Below, piece by piece: positions 17,128 through 25,256 of a DNA stretch of 44,178 nt. The notes under the pieces were generated by a model. That model had not been told where the DNA came from. It saw only the letters and a program-made list of their open reading frames with translations, and did not search any database. The stretch is taken from the NCBI GenBank assembly GCA_937982565.1, contig CALJLN010000001.1, positions 1 to 44,178 on the forward strand, given 5' to 3'. This DNA comes from UBA2421 sp002343075 (lineage in GTDB: Bacteria; Planctomycetota; Phycisphaerae; Tepidisphaerales; Tepidisphaeraceae). Positions within the stretch are counted from its first letter, which is position 1. Each line of letters begins with the position of its first letter. Made by a program: the position numbers and the translations under genes.

Positions 17128-17295
17128 TCTCGCCTCCAAATCGATTCACCACACCAGAATTCTGCACCGATACAAAAGACTGTCCAAAAAATACAGCGGT
17201 TCCACCGCCGGGGTGTTGCAGATTTTCGAATTTATTACCAATTAGGTGTTGCGGCAACCAAAATCCCATGCAAATGGTTGTTCGCAAGGGCAAAC

Positions 17296-17321
17296 CACCG
17301 GTTGCACCCGTGCAACCGGTG
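17296..17321 (-). terminator. Hairpin after the first lysyl oxidase gene
   Basis: CACCGGTTGCAC (17296-17307) and GTGCAACCGGTG (17310-17321) are perfect 12-bp arms about 30 bp past the stop at 17351. On the minus strand GGTTTGCC follows. It separates the lysyl oxidase gene from the S8 protease gene. An operator for the protease gene is an alternative. Confidence 0.6.
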
Positions 17322-17350
17322 ATTTGAAGGCCGCAATCGTTCCAATTTGC

Positions 17351-19732
17351 CTATATTTCCAAGTCACCAACAAGTGTCCGAACCAATTTGGTCGAGAATG
17401 GCGAAGTCGCCGCCGTCAGACCGACCGGCGCAAACGCCGCACGCGCCTGCGGGAGCGAATCGCCAAACTTGGTCGCCAACAGCGTGAAGTCATCCAGTTC
17501 GACTTGACCGTTGTAATCAAAGTCGCCCTGCGAGAACGTTCCCGGCCCGCCAAAGGCACTTGCCAATGCGGTGAAGTCATCGAGGTTGACCTGCGCATCG
17601 CGAGTGGCATCGCCAGCGAGCACGAAGAACTCGAGCACCGTCGGCGCTGTCAACGCCAGACCTTGCGAATGAGTGACGCCCTCGGGAGCGAGGGCCGCTG
17701 TGTATCGGCCGTCCGGCAGCACCCCGTCAATCGTGAATCGTGCACGATTGTTCCCCGAGACGTAGGCGACGCTGGCGACATCCACGCGCCCGCCGCCGGA
17801 GGTTCGGGCGATCGTTAGATCACCTGTATCAAGTGACGCACCGACATCAAGGGTAAAATCAAACTCAACGGCCAGGGGCAGCGTTTGGAAATGGAACCCG
17901 GAACCCGTGACTGCCGGGGGCGTGTCTGCGATGACGACAGTCTGGGCACCGCCGGGGCCGAGCACGTAGGCGCTGTTCGACTGCACCGTGATGATGACCG
18001 TTTCCGATGCCTCAACCAGATTGTCGGCGATGGGTCGCACTTCGATATCCGCGGCCATCGTGTCGGTGCTGATGGCAACCTGGTTCACGCCCACGGGCAG
18101 CAGCACATCGTCGTGATAGAGGTGGTAGTCGACGCCCCGGGTCGCGGTACCGCCGACGGTAAATGGAACATTAACGGGCGACGAGTCTGGCCCGTTGCGG
18201 CTGACCCGAACCATGCCCGATTGCAGACCGACTTCGCTGGCCGAAGCACTGGAAGTGGCCGGCGTAACGGTCGGCAAGATAAAGGTGCGGAGCGAGTAGT
18301 TGTTGCTCATCCCCCCGCCGCTCGCGCCCGAGATAAGCCCGCCACGGGCAAGGACATAATAAGTCTGGCCCGCAACGAAGTTCACGGGCGCGGTTTCGAG
18401 CAGCTGACTTCCGGAGGAGACCCCCGGATCGGTCGACTGTTCGAGCAGGTTTTGATTGGAGTCGTAGACGTAGAGATCCATGTTGCCGTTGGTGAAGGCC
18501 AACTGGACGTTGTAAAGCCCGCTCGATGTGGCGGTGAAGCGGAAATAGTCAAAGTCGACGCCGGCGTGAGCAGTGAGGCCGGCCTCGGTGGCCACGCCGA
18601 GTTCGCCCAGATCGGTCGCGGTGGCAAACGTGTTGTTTGGCCCGCCGTTCGAGGCCTGGTCGAATCGGTCAAGCGGGATACCACCCGTAGGGGGATTGAC
18701 GTTCAACGTGAACGGCACATACATCGTGTTATTGGTTTCATCCGACTCTTCAACTGCGTTGGCGGCATCAACGGTGACCGAGATGAAATAGCTGCCGTTC
18801 GGCACGCCGGTCACATCGATCCATTGCCCGTCATACCCGCTGCCGTACACATCGGCGCGGCCGACGCTGACTCCCTGCTGAAACCCGCAACCCGGGCTGG
18901 GCTGCCCGGTGGCATTGTAGCCCGGCAGCGAGGTGCTCGACTGCCCGCCGGAGGTGGTGAATGTGCTGACGTTAATCAGGCAGAAGCCGACTTTTTCGCC
19001 GATGGCTTCGGTACCGTCATTTCGGAATACCTGAGCGCCGGGCTGCCCGCCGACGTTTTGCACCAGTCGATATTCGGCATAGCCTTCCATGTGGAAGTGG
19101 CTGTGTGCCGGATGATAAATAAACCGCCCGCCGGGAGCGTAGCGGCTGAAGGTGAAACTGCTGCCGTTCCAGGAATAAATGCGCTGTAGCACATTCTGCG
19201 TGCCGTCGGCGTTGATCCAACTGCTGATGCCGCTGCCTGCCGGCGGGGTGCCACTGCTCTGGGAGTAAAGCGATGCAGGCCCGGCACCCTGGTTGCCGAT
19301 GGCGTTGGCAAACTTCACCAACACCCGGCCGGGGTTCTCGGTGGTGTCAACAAACGGGCTAAATGAGCCGCTCGTCCAACTGCTCAACGGAACAAAATCG
19401 GGCAACGCGTCGACGAGCACGCTCGGTCCGGTCACGTCAGGGTTGTCGCCTACCTGCTCGGCCGCCGGGCGGTCGTCTTCGATGAAATGTGGATCGTAAA
19501 GGTAATCACCCGGATCGTTGCTGTTCGTGGGGTTGAATGACGAAGAATCCCACAGATCGCGCCCGGCCAACTGCGGGAAGACTCGCAGCAACTGCGTTGC
19601 AGGAATGTGCGTGTCGCCATCGGCCGGCGCGGCGAGGTCGGGCGAGAGTGCGTGATAGATTGCGGCGTGAAAAAGACGACGGGCTTCGAGGGTTTCAACC
19701 GAAGTACGATGCGAACGAACGAACGATGGCAT
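17351..19732 (-). CDS. Lysyl oxidase-like secreted protein, copy 1
   Basis: Exported protein of 793 residues with LEPR-XLL-type start VETLEARRLFHA. The lysyl oxidase domain (about 110-345) has the copper motif HPAHSHFH (His207, 210, 212, 214), matching the animal HxxHxHxH. Lys247 in EKVGFCL matches KASFCL, and Tyr296 in ADVYGSGYDGQWIDVT matches the DTY before QWIDIT; these are the two residues that form lysine-tyrosylquinone. ESDETNNT ends the domain. Then follow a PPC-like beta domain (DYFRFTATSSGLYNVQL), a Calx-beta-like domain (GGTATRGVDY), two dockerin-like repeats (VNLDDFTALASAFG, VELDDFTLLATKFG) and the tail FSTKLVRTLVGDLEI. The predicted activity is oxidative deamination of amines or peptidyl lysine. 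ATG 19732 with GGAG upstream is preferred over the open frame to 19864. Confidence 0.88.
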   Translation of the reverse strand: MPSFVRSHRTSVETLEARRLFHAAIYHALSPDLAAPADGDTHIPATQLLRVFPQLAGRDLWDSSSFNPTNSNDPGDYLYDPHFIEDDRPAAEQVGDNPDVTGPSVLVDALPDFVPLSSWTSGSFSPFVDTTENPGRVLVKFANAIGNQGAGPASLYSQSSGTPPAGSGISSWINADGTQNVLQRIYSWNGSSFTFSRYAPGGRFIYHPAHSHFHMEGYAEYRLVQNVGGQPGAQVFRNDGTEAIGEKVGFCLINVSTFTTSGGQSSTSLPGYNATGQPSPGCGFQQGVSVGRADVYGSGYDGQWIDVTGVPNGSYFISVTVDAANAVEESDETNNTMYVPFTLNVNPPTGGIPLDRFDQASNGGPNNTFATATDLGELGVATEAGLTAHAGVDFDYFRFTATSSGLYNVQLAFTNGNMDLYVYDSNQNLLEQSTDPGVSSGSQLLETAPVNFVAGQTYYVLARGGLISGASGGGMSNNYSLRTFILPTVTPATSSASASEVGLQSGMVRVSRNGPDSSPVNVPFTVGGTATRGVDYHLYHDDVLLPVGVNQVAISTDTMAADIEVRPIADNLVEASETVIITVQSNSAYVLGPGGAQTVVIADTPPAVTGSGFHFQTLPLAVEFDFTLDVGASLDTGDLTIARTSGGGRVDVASVAYVSGNNRARFTIDGVLPDGRYTAALAPEGVTHSQGLALTAPTVLEFFVLAGDATRDAQVNLDDFTALASAFGGPGTFSQGDFDYNGQVELDDFTLLATKFGDSLPQARAAFAPVGLTAATSPFSTKLVRTLVGDLEI

Positions 19733-19803
19733 GATGTGCTTTCTCCAAAAACATCGCCGGTTCACGGCGGATCGCCCGCGACCCGGTTTGTGCGGGTTCC
19801 GCA

Positions 19804-19841
19804 GGCAAAACAAGCCCGCCGGCCCGGAAAGGCCGACGGGC
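19804..19841 (-). terminator. Intrinsic terminator after the second lysyl oxidase gene
   Basis: On the minus strand GCCCGTCGGCC (19841-19831), loop TTTCCG, GGCCGGCGGGC (19824-19814), then TTGTTTTG. The stem is 11 bp with one mismatch and has a T-rich tail, about 27 bp past the stop at 19868. It is the clearest rho-independent terminator in the window. Confidence 0.85.
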
Positions 19842-19867
19842 GAAATCAGTACCCCACCGCGCAACGC

Positions 19868-22366
19868 CTAAGCCGGTTGGCTGGCGAGGGCGCGGTCTTC
19901 AAGTTCATCAAAAATGCGGCTGATGGCAACCGAGGAGCTAAAGGCCGAGGTGCGCGCCGTCCCGGTCGCCGTCACGCTCGACGACAACACCGGCGACGCA
20001 CCTTCACCCACTGGCCGAACCGCAGCGAAACGGCCCGCGGGGAGGGTCGTGCCAAACTGGGTGGCGAGGATGGTGAAGTCGTCAAGGTTGACATTGCCGT
20101 TGTAATCAAAATCGCCCTGGCTGAAGACCCGCCCGGTCTGGCCAAAGTTGGAAGCCAACGCGGTGAAGTCGTCGAGGTTGACCGATTCGTCGCGTGTGGC
20201 ATCGCCGGCGAGTACGAAGAACGGCACGACGGCATCCGCCGATAGCGGCGCGCCAAGCGCGTGCGTCACGGCGGCGGCGCTCAGCGTGGCGGTGTATCGG
20301 CCGTCGGGCAGCAACGACGCGAACCCGAACTGAGCCTGATTGCCCGCCGGAACGTAATTGAGTGAGGTCACCGACACGGGCTGATTCTGAGAATCGAGCA
20401 CGACAAGGTCGCCCGCGGCGAGACTGGCCGACACATCGAGCGAGAAATTGAAGGAGACCGAGTGGCCGGTCTCAAAGTTGAATGCCTGGCCCAGCACGGC
20501 CGGCGGAACGTCGGCGATCGTCACCGTGCCGCCCGTGGTGCCGCCGACGACGTAGACGCCCGTACCTGGCGCGACGGCGACGGTCACTGTTTCATTGGTC
20601 TCCACCAGCGCATCAGTCAGCGGGCGAATCTGCAACTGGGCACCCGACGCTTCGGCACCGATCGAAATCACGTTACCGGTGATCAGCACTTCGTCATGAT
20701 AAATCTCATAGTCCACACCGCGCGTGGCCGTTCCGCCGACCGTGATGTTGACATTGAGGCCGCCGGAAACCGGGCCATTGCGGGCGAGATCGATCCGGCC
20801 AAACACGTTGCCTTGTTCCGCGGCATTGGCGATGGCGGTGGCACCGGTGACTGTCGGCAGGATATTGATCGCCACCGCGTAGTTGCTGCTGACACCGCTG
20901 GTCTGCGGGTTGAGGTCGCTGCCAAAGCCCGTGGCGCGGATGTAGTAAGTCTCGCCAGCGACAGGCGTGAAGTTGATTTGCTCAGTGACCGGCGAACCGC
21001 TGGTGCCCGTGGCGGGCGACGATGACTGGCCGATGAGGTTGAACGACGAGTCAAACAGGGCCAGGTTGACATCGCGATCGGCGATGATCAGCCGGACATT
21101 GCCCGGCGCATTGCTCGCGGCAACAAACCGGTAATAGTCTGCTTCCCCGGTGATGTGAATGGTGTTGCCGGAGCGCGTTTCCACGCCTTGCACACCGAGA
21201 TCCGTCGCTTCCGCAAAAGAGTTGTTGGGCTCGTATTGGTCGGGCTGAATCGTGCCGCCCGTGCCTGCGGTGGTATTGAGGACAAACGGAACCACAACCG
21301 TGTTGTTGGTTTCGTCACTTTCCTGAATCACATCCAGTGCATCGAGGGTGACTTCGAGGAAATAGTTTCCGTTCGGCACGCCCGTTACATCGACCCACTG
21401 GCCGTCATAAAAGCTGGAATAGACGTCGGCATGGCCAACGTGAATGCCCTGCAGAAAGCCGCAGGTAGTTTGCGGCTGGCCGTTTTGCGACGGCGACGAC
21501 TGTGACCCGAACGGGTCATAACCCTGCAGCGTCGTGGAAGACTGCCCGTTGGTCATTGTAAAGCTGTTGTTGATATTGACCAGGCAGAACCCGACCTTAT
21601 CACCCACCGCAGGGGCGTTATCAAACCCGCTGCGGATGGCGACCGGGCCTGGCTGGCCACCCACGTTCGTCAGCACGCGGTAGTTGGCGTAGCCTTCAAG
21701 GTGAAAGTGGTTGTGAGCCGAGTGAAACACCATGCGCCCTGCAAGGCGGTAGTTGTTGAAAGTGAAGCTGGAGCCGTTGTAGTCGTAGATCTCCTGCAGC
21801 ACATTCTGAGTCCCATCGGGGTTGCTCCACGAAGTCAGCCCGGAACTCACGGGTGGCACGCCCGTGCGGTTGCTGCGGAGAATCGCCGGCCCGGTGCCCT
21901 GATTTCCGATAGCGGTTGAAAATCGAAGGAGGTTGTGGCCGGGAATCTCGGTCTTGTCGACGAACGGGCTGAGGAACCCCCCGCCGGTCAGGGGAACCAA
22001 GTCGGGCAGTTGCAGCGCTTCGGGGCCAGCGGAAGTGGTTGGGGCTTCGGGCGCCGGGCTTACAGGCCGATCGTCTTCAATCACATGAGGGTCATAGAGC
22101 CAGTCGGCAGAGTTGGGGCTGTTGGTGGGGTTGAAGGTTGTGGTGGCCCAAATATCGGAGCCAGCCAACTGCGGATTCTCGCGCAGGAACTCGGTCAGGC
22201 TTATGTGATCGAGGCCGAGCACTTGTTCGTGGTCGTGCCCATCATCGGCCAACGAGTGATCGTGGCCCGCGTGCAGAAAGCGGCGATACTCCAAATTCTC
22301 AAGCAAAGCAGCCCGGACAGATTCCCCAAAACGTAAACGACGCTCATTACTAGACTTAGAACGCAT
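19868..22366 (-). CDS. Lysyl oxidase-like secreted protein, copy 2
   Basis: Paralogue of its downstream neighbour, 832 residues, same domain order. LEPR-XLL-type motif LENLEYRRFLHA is followed by a His/Asp-rich patch (HAGHDHSLADDGHDH) not found in copy 1, a possible metal-binding segment. The lysyl oxidase domain keeps HSAHNHFH (His215, 218, 220, 222), Lys257 (DKVGFCL) and Tyr316 (ADVYSSFYDGQWVDVT). Then come a PPC-like domain, a Calx-beta-like domain (GGTATRGVDYEIYHDEVL), two dockerin-like repeats (VNLDDFTALASNFG, VNLDDFTILATQFG) and the tail FSSSVAISRIFDELED. Both copies share a pre-domain block, PQLAGxDxW...FNPTNS...LYDPHxIEDDRP. The start at ATG 22366 has GGAGA 9 nt upstream; the longer frame to 22459 lacks support. 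An intrinsic terminator follows. Confidence 0.88.
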   Translation of the reverse strand: MRSKSSNERRLRFGESVRAALLENLEYRRFLHAGHDHSLADDGHDHEQVLGLDHISLTEFLRENPQLAGSDIWATTTFNPTNSPNSADWLYDPHVIEDDRPVSPAPEAPTTSAGPEALQLPDLVPLTGGGFLSPFVDKTEIPGHNLLRFSTAIGNQGTGPAILRSNRTGVPPVSSGLTSWSNPDGTQNVLQEIYDYNGSSFTFNNYRLAGRMVFHSAHNHFHLEGYANYRVLTNVGGQPGPVAIRSGFDNAPAVGDKVGFCLVNINNSFTMTNGQSSTTLQGYDPFGSQSSPSQNGQPQTTCGFLQGIHVGHADVYSSFYDGQWVDVTGVPNGNYFLEVTLDALDVIQESDETNNTVVVPFVLNTTAGTGGTIQPDQYEPNNSFAEATDLGVQGVETRSGNTIHITGEADYYRFVAASNAPGNVRLIIADRDVNLALFDSSFNLIGQSSSPATGTSGSPVTEQINFTPVAGETYYIRATGFGSDLNPQTSGVSSNYAVAINILPTVTGATAIANAAEQGNVFGRIDLARNGPVSGGLNVNITVGGTATRGVDYEIYHDEVLITGNVISIGAEASGAQLQIRPLTDALVETNETVTVAVAPGTGVYVVGGTTGGTVTIADVPPAVLGQAFNFETGHSVSFNFSLDVSASLAAGDLVVLDSQNQPVSVTSLNYVPAGNQAQFGFASLLPDGRYTATLSAAAVTHALGAPLSADAVVPFFVLAGDATRDESVNLDDFTALASNFGQTGRVFSQGDFDYNGNVNLDDFTILATQFGTTLPAGRFAAVRPVGEGASPVLSSSVTATGTARTSAFSSSVAISRIFDELEDRALASQPA

Positions 22367-22489
22367 TACCAGATTCTCCCGAAGTGGTTGATCACATCTG
22401 AAATGTCCAAACTTCCACGAATTCGCTGCATCATGCCCTTGCAGGCCCGATTCTGTCAATCCAAAACTGCCGCATTAGACCGCAGGGTG

Positions 22490-25105
22490 CTAAATGATTT
22501 TTCCGTGTTCATCCCTGAAAATATCGGCGAATGCGGCGCGTTCTGGGGCACTCCATTCTTTTGCCTCAAGACTCTGCTTCCCAGCCACCAAGACGTTGGT
22601 GGTGCCATCGTCGGCGGCAACTCGACCCTGCCGGGCCGCGGGCAGGGAATCGCCAAACGCAACTGCCAGCACCGTGAAATCATCCAGGTTCACCAAACCG
22701 TCGTAGTTGAAGTCGCCATTCGAGAAGACCCTGCCGGGCAATCCGAAAGATGCGGCCAGCGCGGTGAAGTCGTTCAGATCGACCGTTCGGCTGTGATTCG
22801 CATCGCCGGGGAGCACAAAGAACGACACGGTCGTTTCGCCGCGCACCGTGTTCCCAAAGGCGTCTTCCGCGTTACCACTGGCAAACACCGCCGAGTAGTT
22901 GCCGCGCGGCAGCTGCCCGCCGGGCAGGCCGGGGAATGTGAACTGCGCCCGATTCGTTGCCGGGTTGTAGGCGACGGCGATATCGTTGACATCGATGACG
23001 GTATTGGTGGTCGTGTTGGTCACAATCAGATCACCCGCAGCAATGCTCGGGCCGACGTTCTCCGAAAAATCGATCGCGACCGAATGCGGTGCCGCCGGCG
23101 CGGGAAGCGTGTAATCGAACGTTGTGCCGGTAATTTCCGGATTGGTCACGTCGAGGAAGGATGCCGTGTAGGTCGTGTTGGTCGGCTGGACCGTAATGTC
23201 ATGCGTCACCGCCCCGCCGTCAGACCAGCTTAAGAATTCGTAGGTTTGCCCGGCAACGACCTGCGGTGAATCGACTCCGATAGACCACTCCCTGCCCACG
23301 ATGCTGTCAAAGTTGAAATTGGCGGGGAAAATCGTTCCGTCCCATTTCACACTCAATCCGGGCACGTTGGTCGCCAGCGTGGCCGTCGAGACGATTGGCG
23401 TGAGCGTGTTGACCACGGTTCGCATGGTGCCGGCGCTATCGGTCACAGTGAGAACGACTTCGTAAGTGACATCAATCCCGCGATGCGCGGGGGTGACTTC
23501 AGTGACGAACTGCCCGCTGGTCACGCCGGATGTCTGCAAAATCGGGGGCCGCGTGACGGCACCGGTGGTGTAGCGCACTTCCCAGCTATAGGCGCTGGGG
23601 GGCAACACGCCGTCCTCCGCATCGTCTGCGGTTCCGCTGAAGTTGATGGTCTGCCCGACCACAAACGTCCCGCCGGTGGAAGGTGCGGTGATGTTGGCGG
23701 TCGGACGGAAGTTGTTGAGCACGGTGAGCGTCGCCCCGACCGAGGCGACCGAACCGCTGGCGTTGGTTACAATCACACGGTAAACCGAGCCGCTATCTGA
23801 AAGCAACGGCGGGTCGACGGTGTATGACGTGCCGATGGCGCCGGGAATGTCGACATTGTTTTTCTGCCACCGATAGCTCAGCCCTGCGCCGGCAGCTTCC
23901 ACTTCAAATGTCGCAGGTTCATCCAGCGATACCGTCTTTGAATCGGGCTGATCCTGAATCACGGGGAGCAGCGCGGTATTGACGAAAATCCGCTTCAGAT
24001 TGCGGCTGGCATACTCGATGTAATAGAGCGACCCATCGACCGGCGAGACATCAAAATCGACCGGCCCGCTCGCGCCGGTGCCGAATGCCGTTGCCGTCAG
24101 GGGCGCGGTGGCTGCCGGATTGAGTGTACGGAAAAACCCACTCACATAGTCGCCGTAGAAGTATCGCCCGATGAAACTGGCAGGAAACATCGGCGTGACG
24201 GGGTTGTAAAAAGCCCCGCCGGTGATGGCGACACCATCGCTGTAAGCATGAACTGGATCGCGGTAGGTGCCAATGCTCGGCAGCGGCTGGGCCACCCGGA
24301 AACCCTCGATATTCGGCCAGCCGTAGTTGGAACCAGCAAAGCCATCGTTCACTTCCTCGCGCCGCCCCGAACCTGACGAGCCGACATCGTTGATAAACAG
24401 CCGCCCGGTGCCCGGCTGGAATGTAAACGTGAACGGGTTGCGCAGGCCCAACGCCCAGATAGCCTGGTTGACACCCGTCGTCTGCGCCAAGAACGGATTG
24501 TCTGCGGGAATCGTGCCGTCGTCGTTAATCCGAAGCATCTTGCCAAACAGATTGCCAAGCGTCTGCGAATTGGAGGCAACGGCATTGTCACCGACAGCAA
24601 TGTAAAGCTTGCCGTCGGGCCCGAAGCCCATCGCCCCCCCGTTGTGGTTGCCCGCCGAGCCTTGGCCGGCGGGGGTCGAGATATCAAAAATGGTTACACG
24701 ACTGGCGGGGTCGGCGACATCGGTGCCGGAAGGGACGGTCCATCGCTCGACTCGATGCGTGACCGATGTGCTCGGCAAAGTGTAATAGACGTACACATGG
24801 CCGTTGGAACTGAAGTTCGGATGCAGCGTGATTCCGAGCAGCCCGCGCTCAAAGAATGATTGCGTCGTGACAGTGAGCAGCGGGGTGGCGAGCAGTGCAT
24901 TGTTCTTGATGACGCGCACCTGAGCGGGGCCGGAGGTGTCATTGGTCCCTTCGAGTGCAACAAACAGCCTGCCATCGGGTGCAAAAATCTGCGATGTTGG
25001 CTGGTCAGCCAGATTGGCGATTGTCTGCTCAACAAACCCACTCGGAAGCGTCGCCAGAAGACGACGAGGCTCAAGTTGTTGGACGGGGTAAGACGCGTTG
25101 CGCAT
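22490..25105 (-). CDS. PQQ-dependent sugar dehydrogenase-like protein with Ig-like and dockerin-like domains
   Basis: Exported protein of 871 residues, starting almost at once with LEPRRLLA (residues 11-18). The six-bladed propeller of the soluble glucose/aldose dehydrogenase family (about 20-375) shows RGLLGITLHPNF, GNHNGGAMGFGPDGKLYIAVGD, KMLRINDDGTIPADNPF, WALGLRNPF and GSNYGWPNIEG. These enzymes oxidise sugars with PQQ and calcium. Behind it are an Ig-like domain (YRWQKNNVDIPGAIG), a PKD/cadherin-like domain, further beta domains, two dockerin-like repeats (VDLNDFTALAASFG, VNLDDFTVLAVAFG) and a charged tail. The ATG at 25105 has AGGAG 7 nt upstream. No PQQ-synthesis gene is in view, so the cofactor may be made elsewhere or taken up. 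Catalysis is inferred from family. Confidence 0.87.
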   Translation of the reverse strand: MRNASYPVQQLEPRRLLATLPSGFVEQTIANLADQPTSQIFAPDGRLFVALEGTNDTSGPAQVRVIKNNALLATPLLTVTTQSFFERGLLGITLHPNFSSNGHVYVYYTLPSTSVTHRVERWTVPSGTDVADPASRVTIFDISTPAGQGSAGNHNGGAMGFGPDGKLYIAVGDNAVASNSQTLGNLFGKMLRINDDGTIPADNPFLAQTTGVNQAIWALGLRNPFTFTFQPGTGRLFINDVGSSGSGRREEVNDGFAGSNYGWPNIEGFRVAQPLPSIGTYRDPVHAYSDGVAITGGAFYNPVTPMFPASFIGRYFYGDYVSGFFRTLNPAATAPLTATAFGTGASGPVDFDVSPVDGSLYYIEYASRNLKRIFVNTALLPVIQDQPDSKTVSLDEPATFEVEAAGAGLSYRWQKNNVDIPGAIGTSYTVDPPLLSDSGSVYRVIVTNASGSVASVGATLTVLNNFRPTANITAPSTGGTFVVGQTINFSGTADDAEDGVLPPSAYSWEVRYTTGAVTRPPILQTSGVTSGQFVTEVTPAHRGIDVTYEVVLTVTDSAGTMRTVVNTLTPIVSTATLATNVPGLSVKWDGTIFPANFNFDSIVGREWSIGVDSPQVVAGQTYEFLSWSDGGAVTHDITVQPTNTTYTASFLDVTNPEITGTTFDYTLPAPAAPHSVAIDFSENVGPSIAAGDLIVTNTTTNTVIDVNDIAVAYNPATNRAQFTFPGLPGGQLPRGNYSAVFASGNAEDAFGNTVRGETTVSFFVLPGDANHSRTVDLNDFTALAASFGLPGRVFSNGDFNYDGLVNLDDFTVLAVAFGDSLPAARQGRVAADDGTTNVLVAGKQSLEAKEWSAPERAAFADIFRDEHGKII

Positions 25106-25256
25106 GCACTTCTCCTAGAACGATCAGAACTGGCCGAGGGCCTGCAAAAATAACCGCTGCAAGCCGGCAATGCCACAACAAAAATGCCACTAAATCTCAG
25201 CTTCGTACAAACGCGAAGGGAGGAAATGAGGTGAAGATCACTGTTGGGGTGGCTGG

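Noticed and set aside
17885..19189. 434-codon plus-strand frame opposite the first lysyl oxidase
   Set aside because: Antisense of a gene with intact catalytic motifs; product shows no family pattern.
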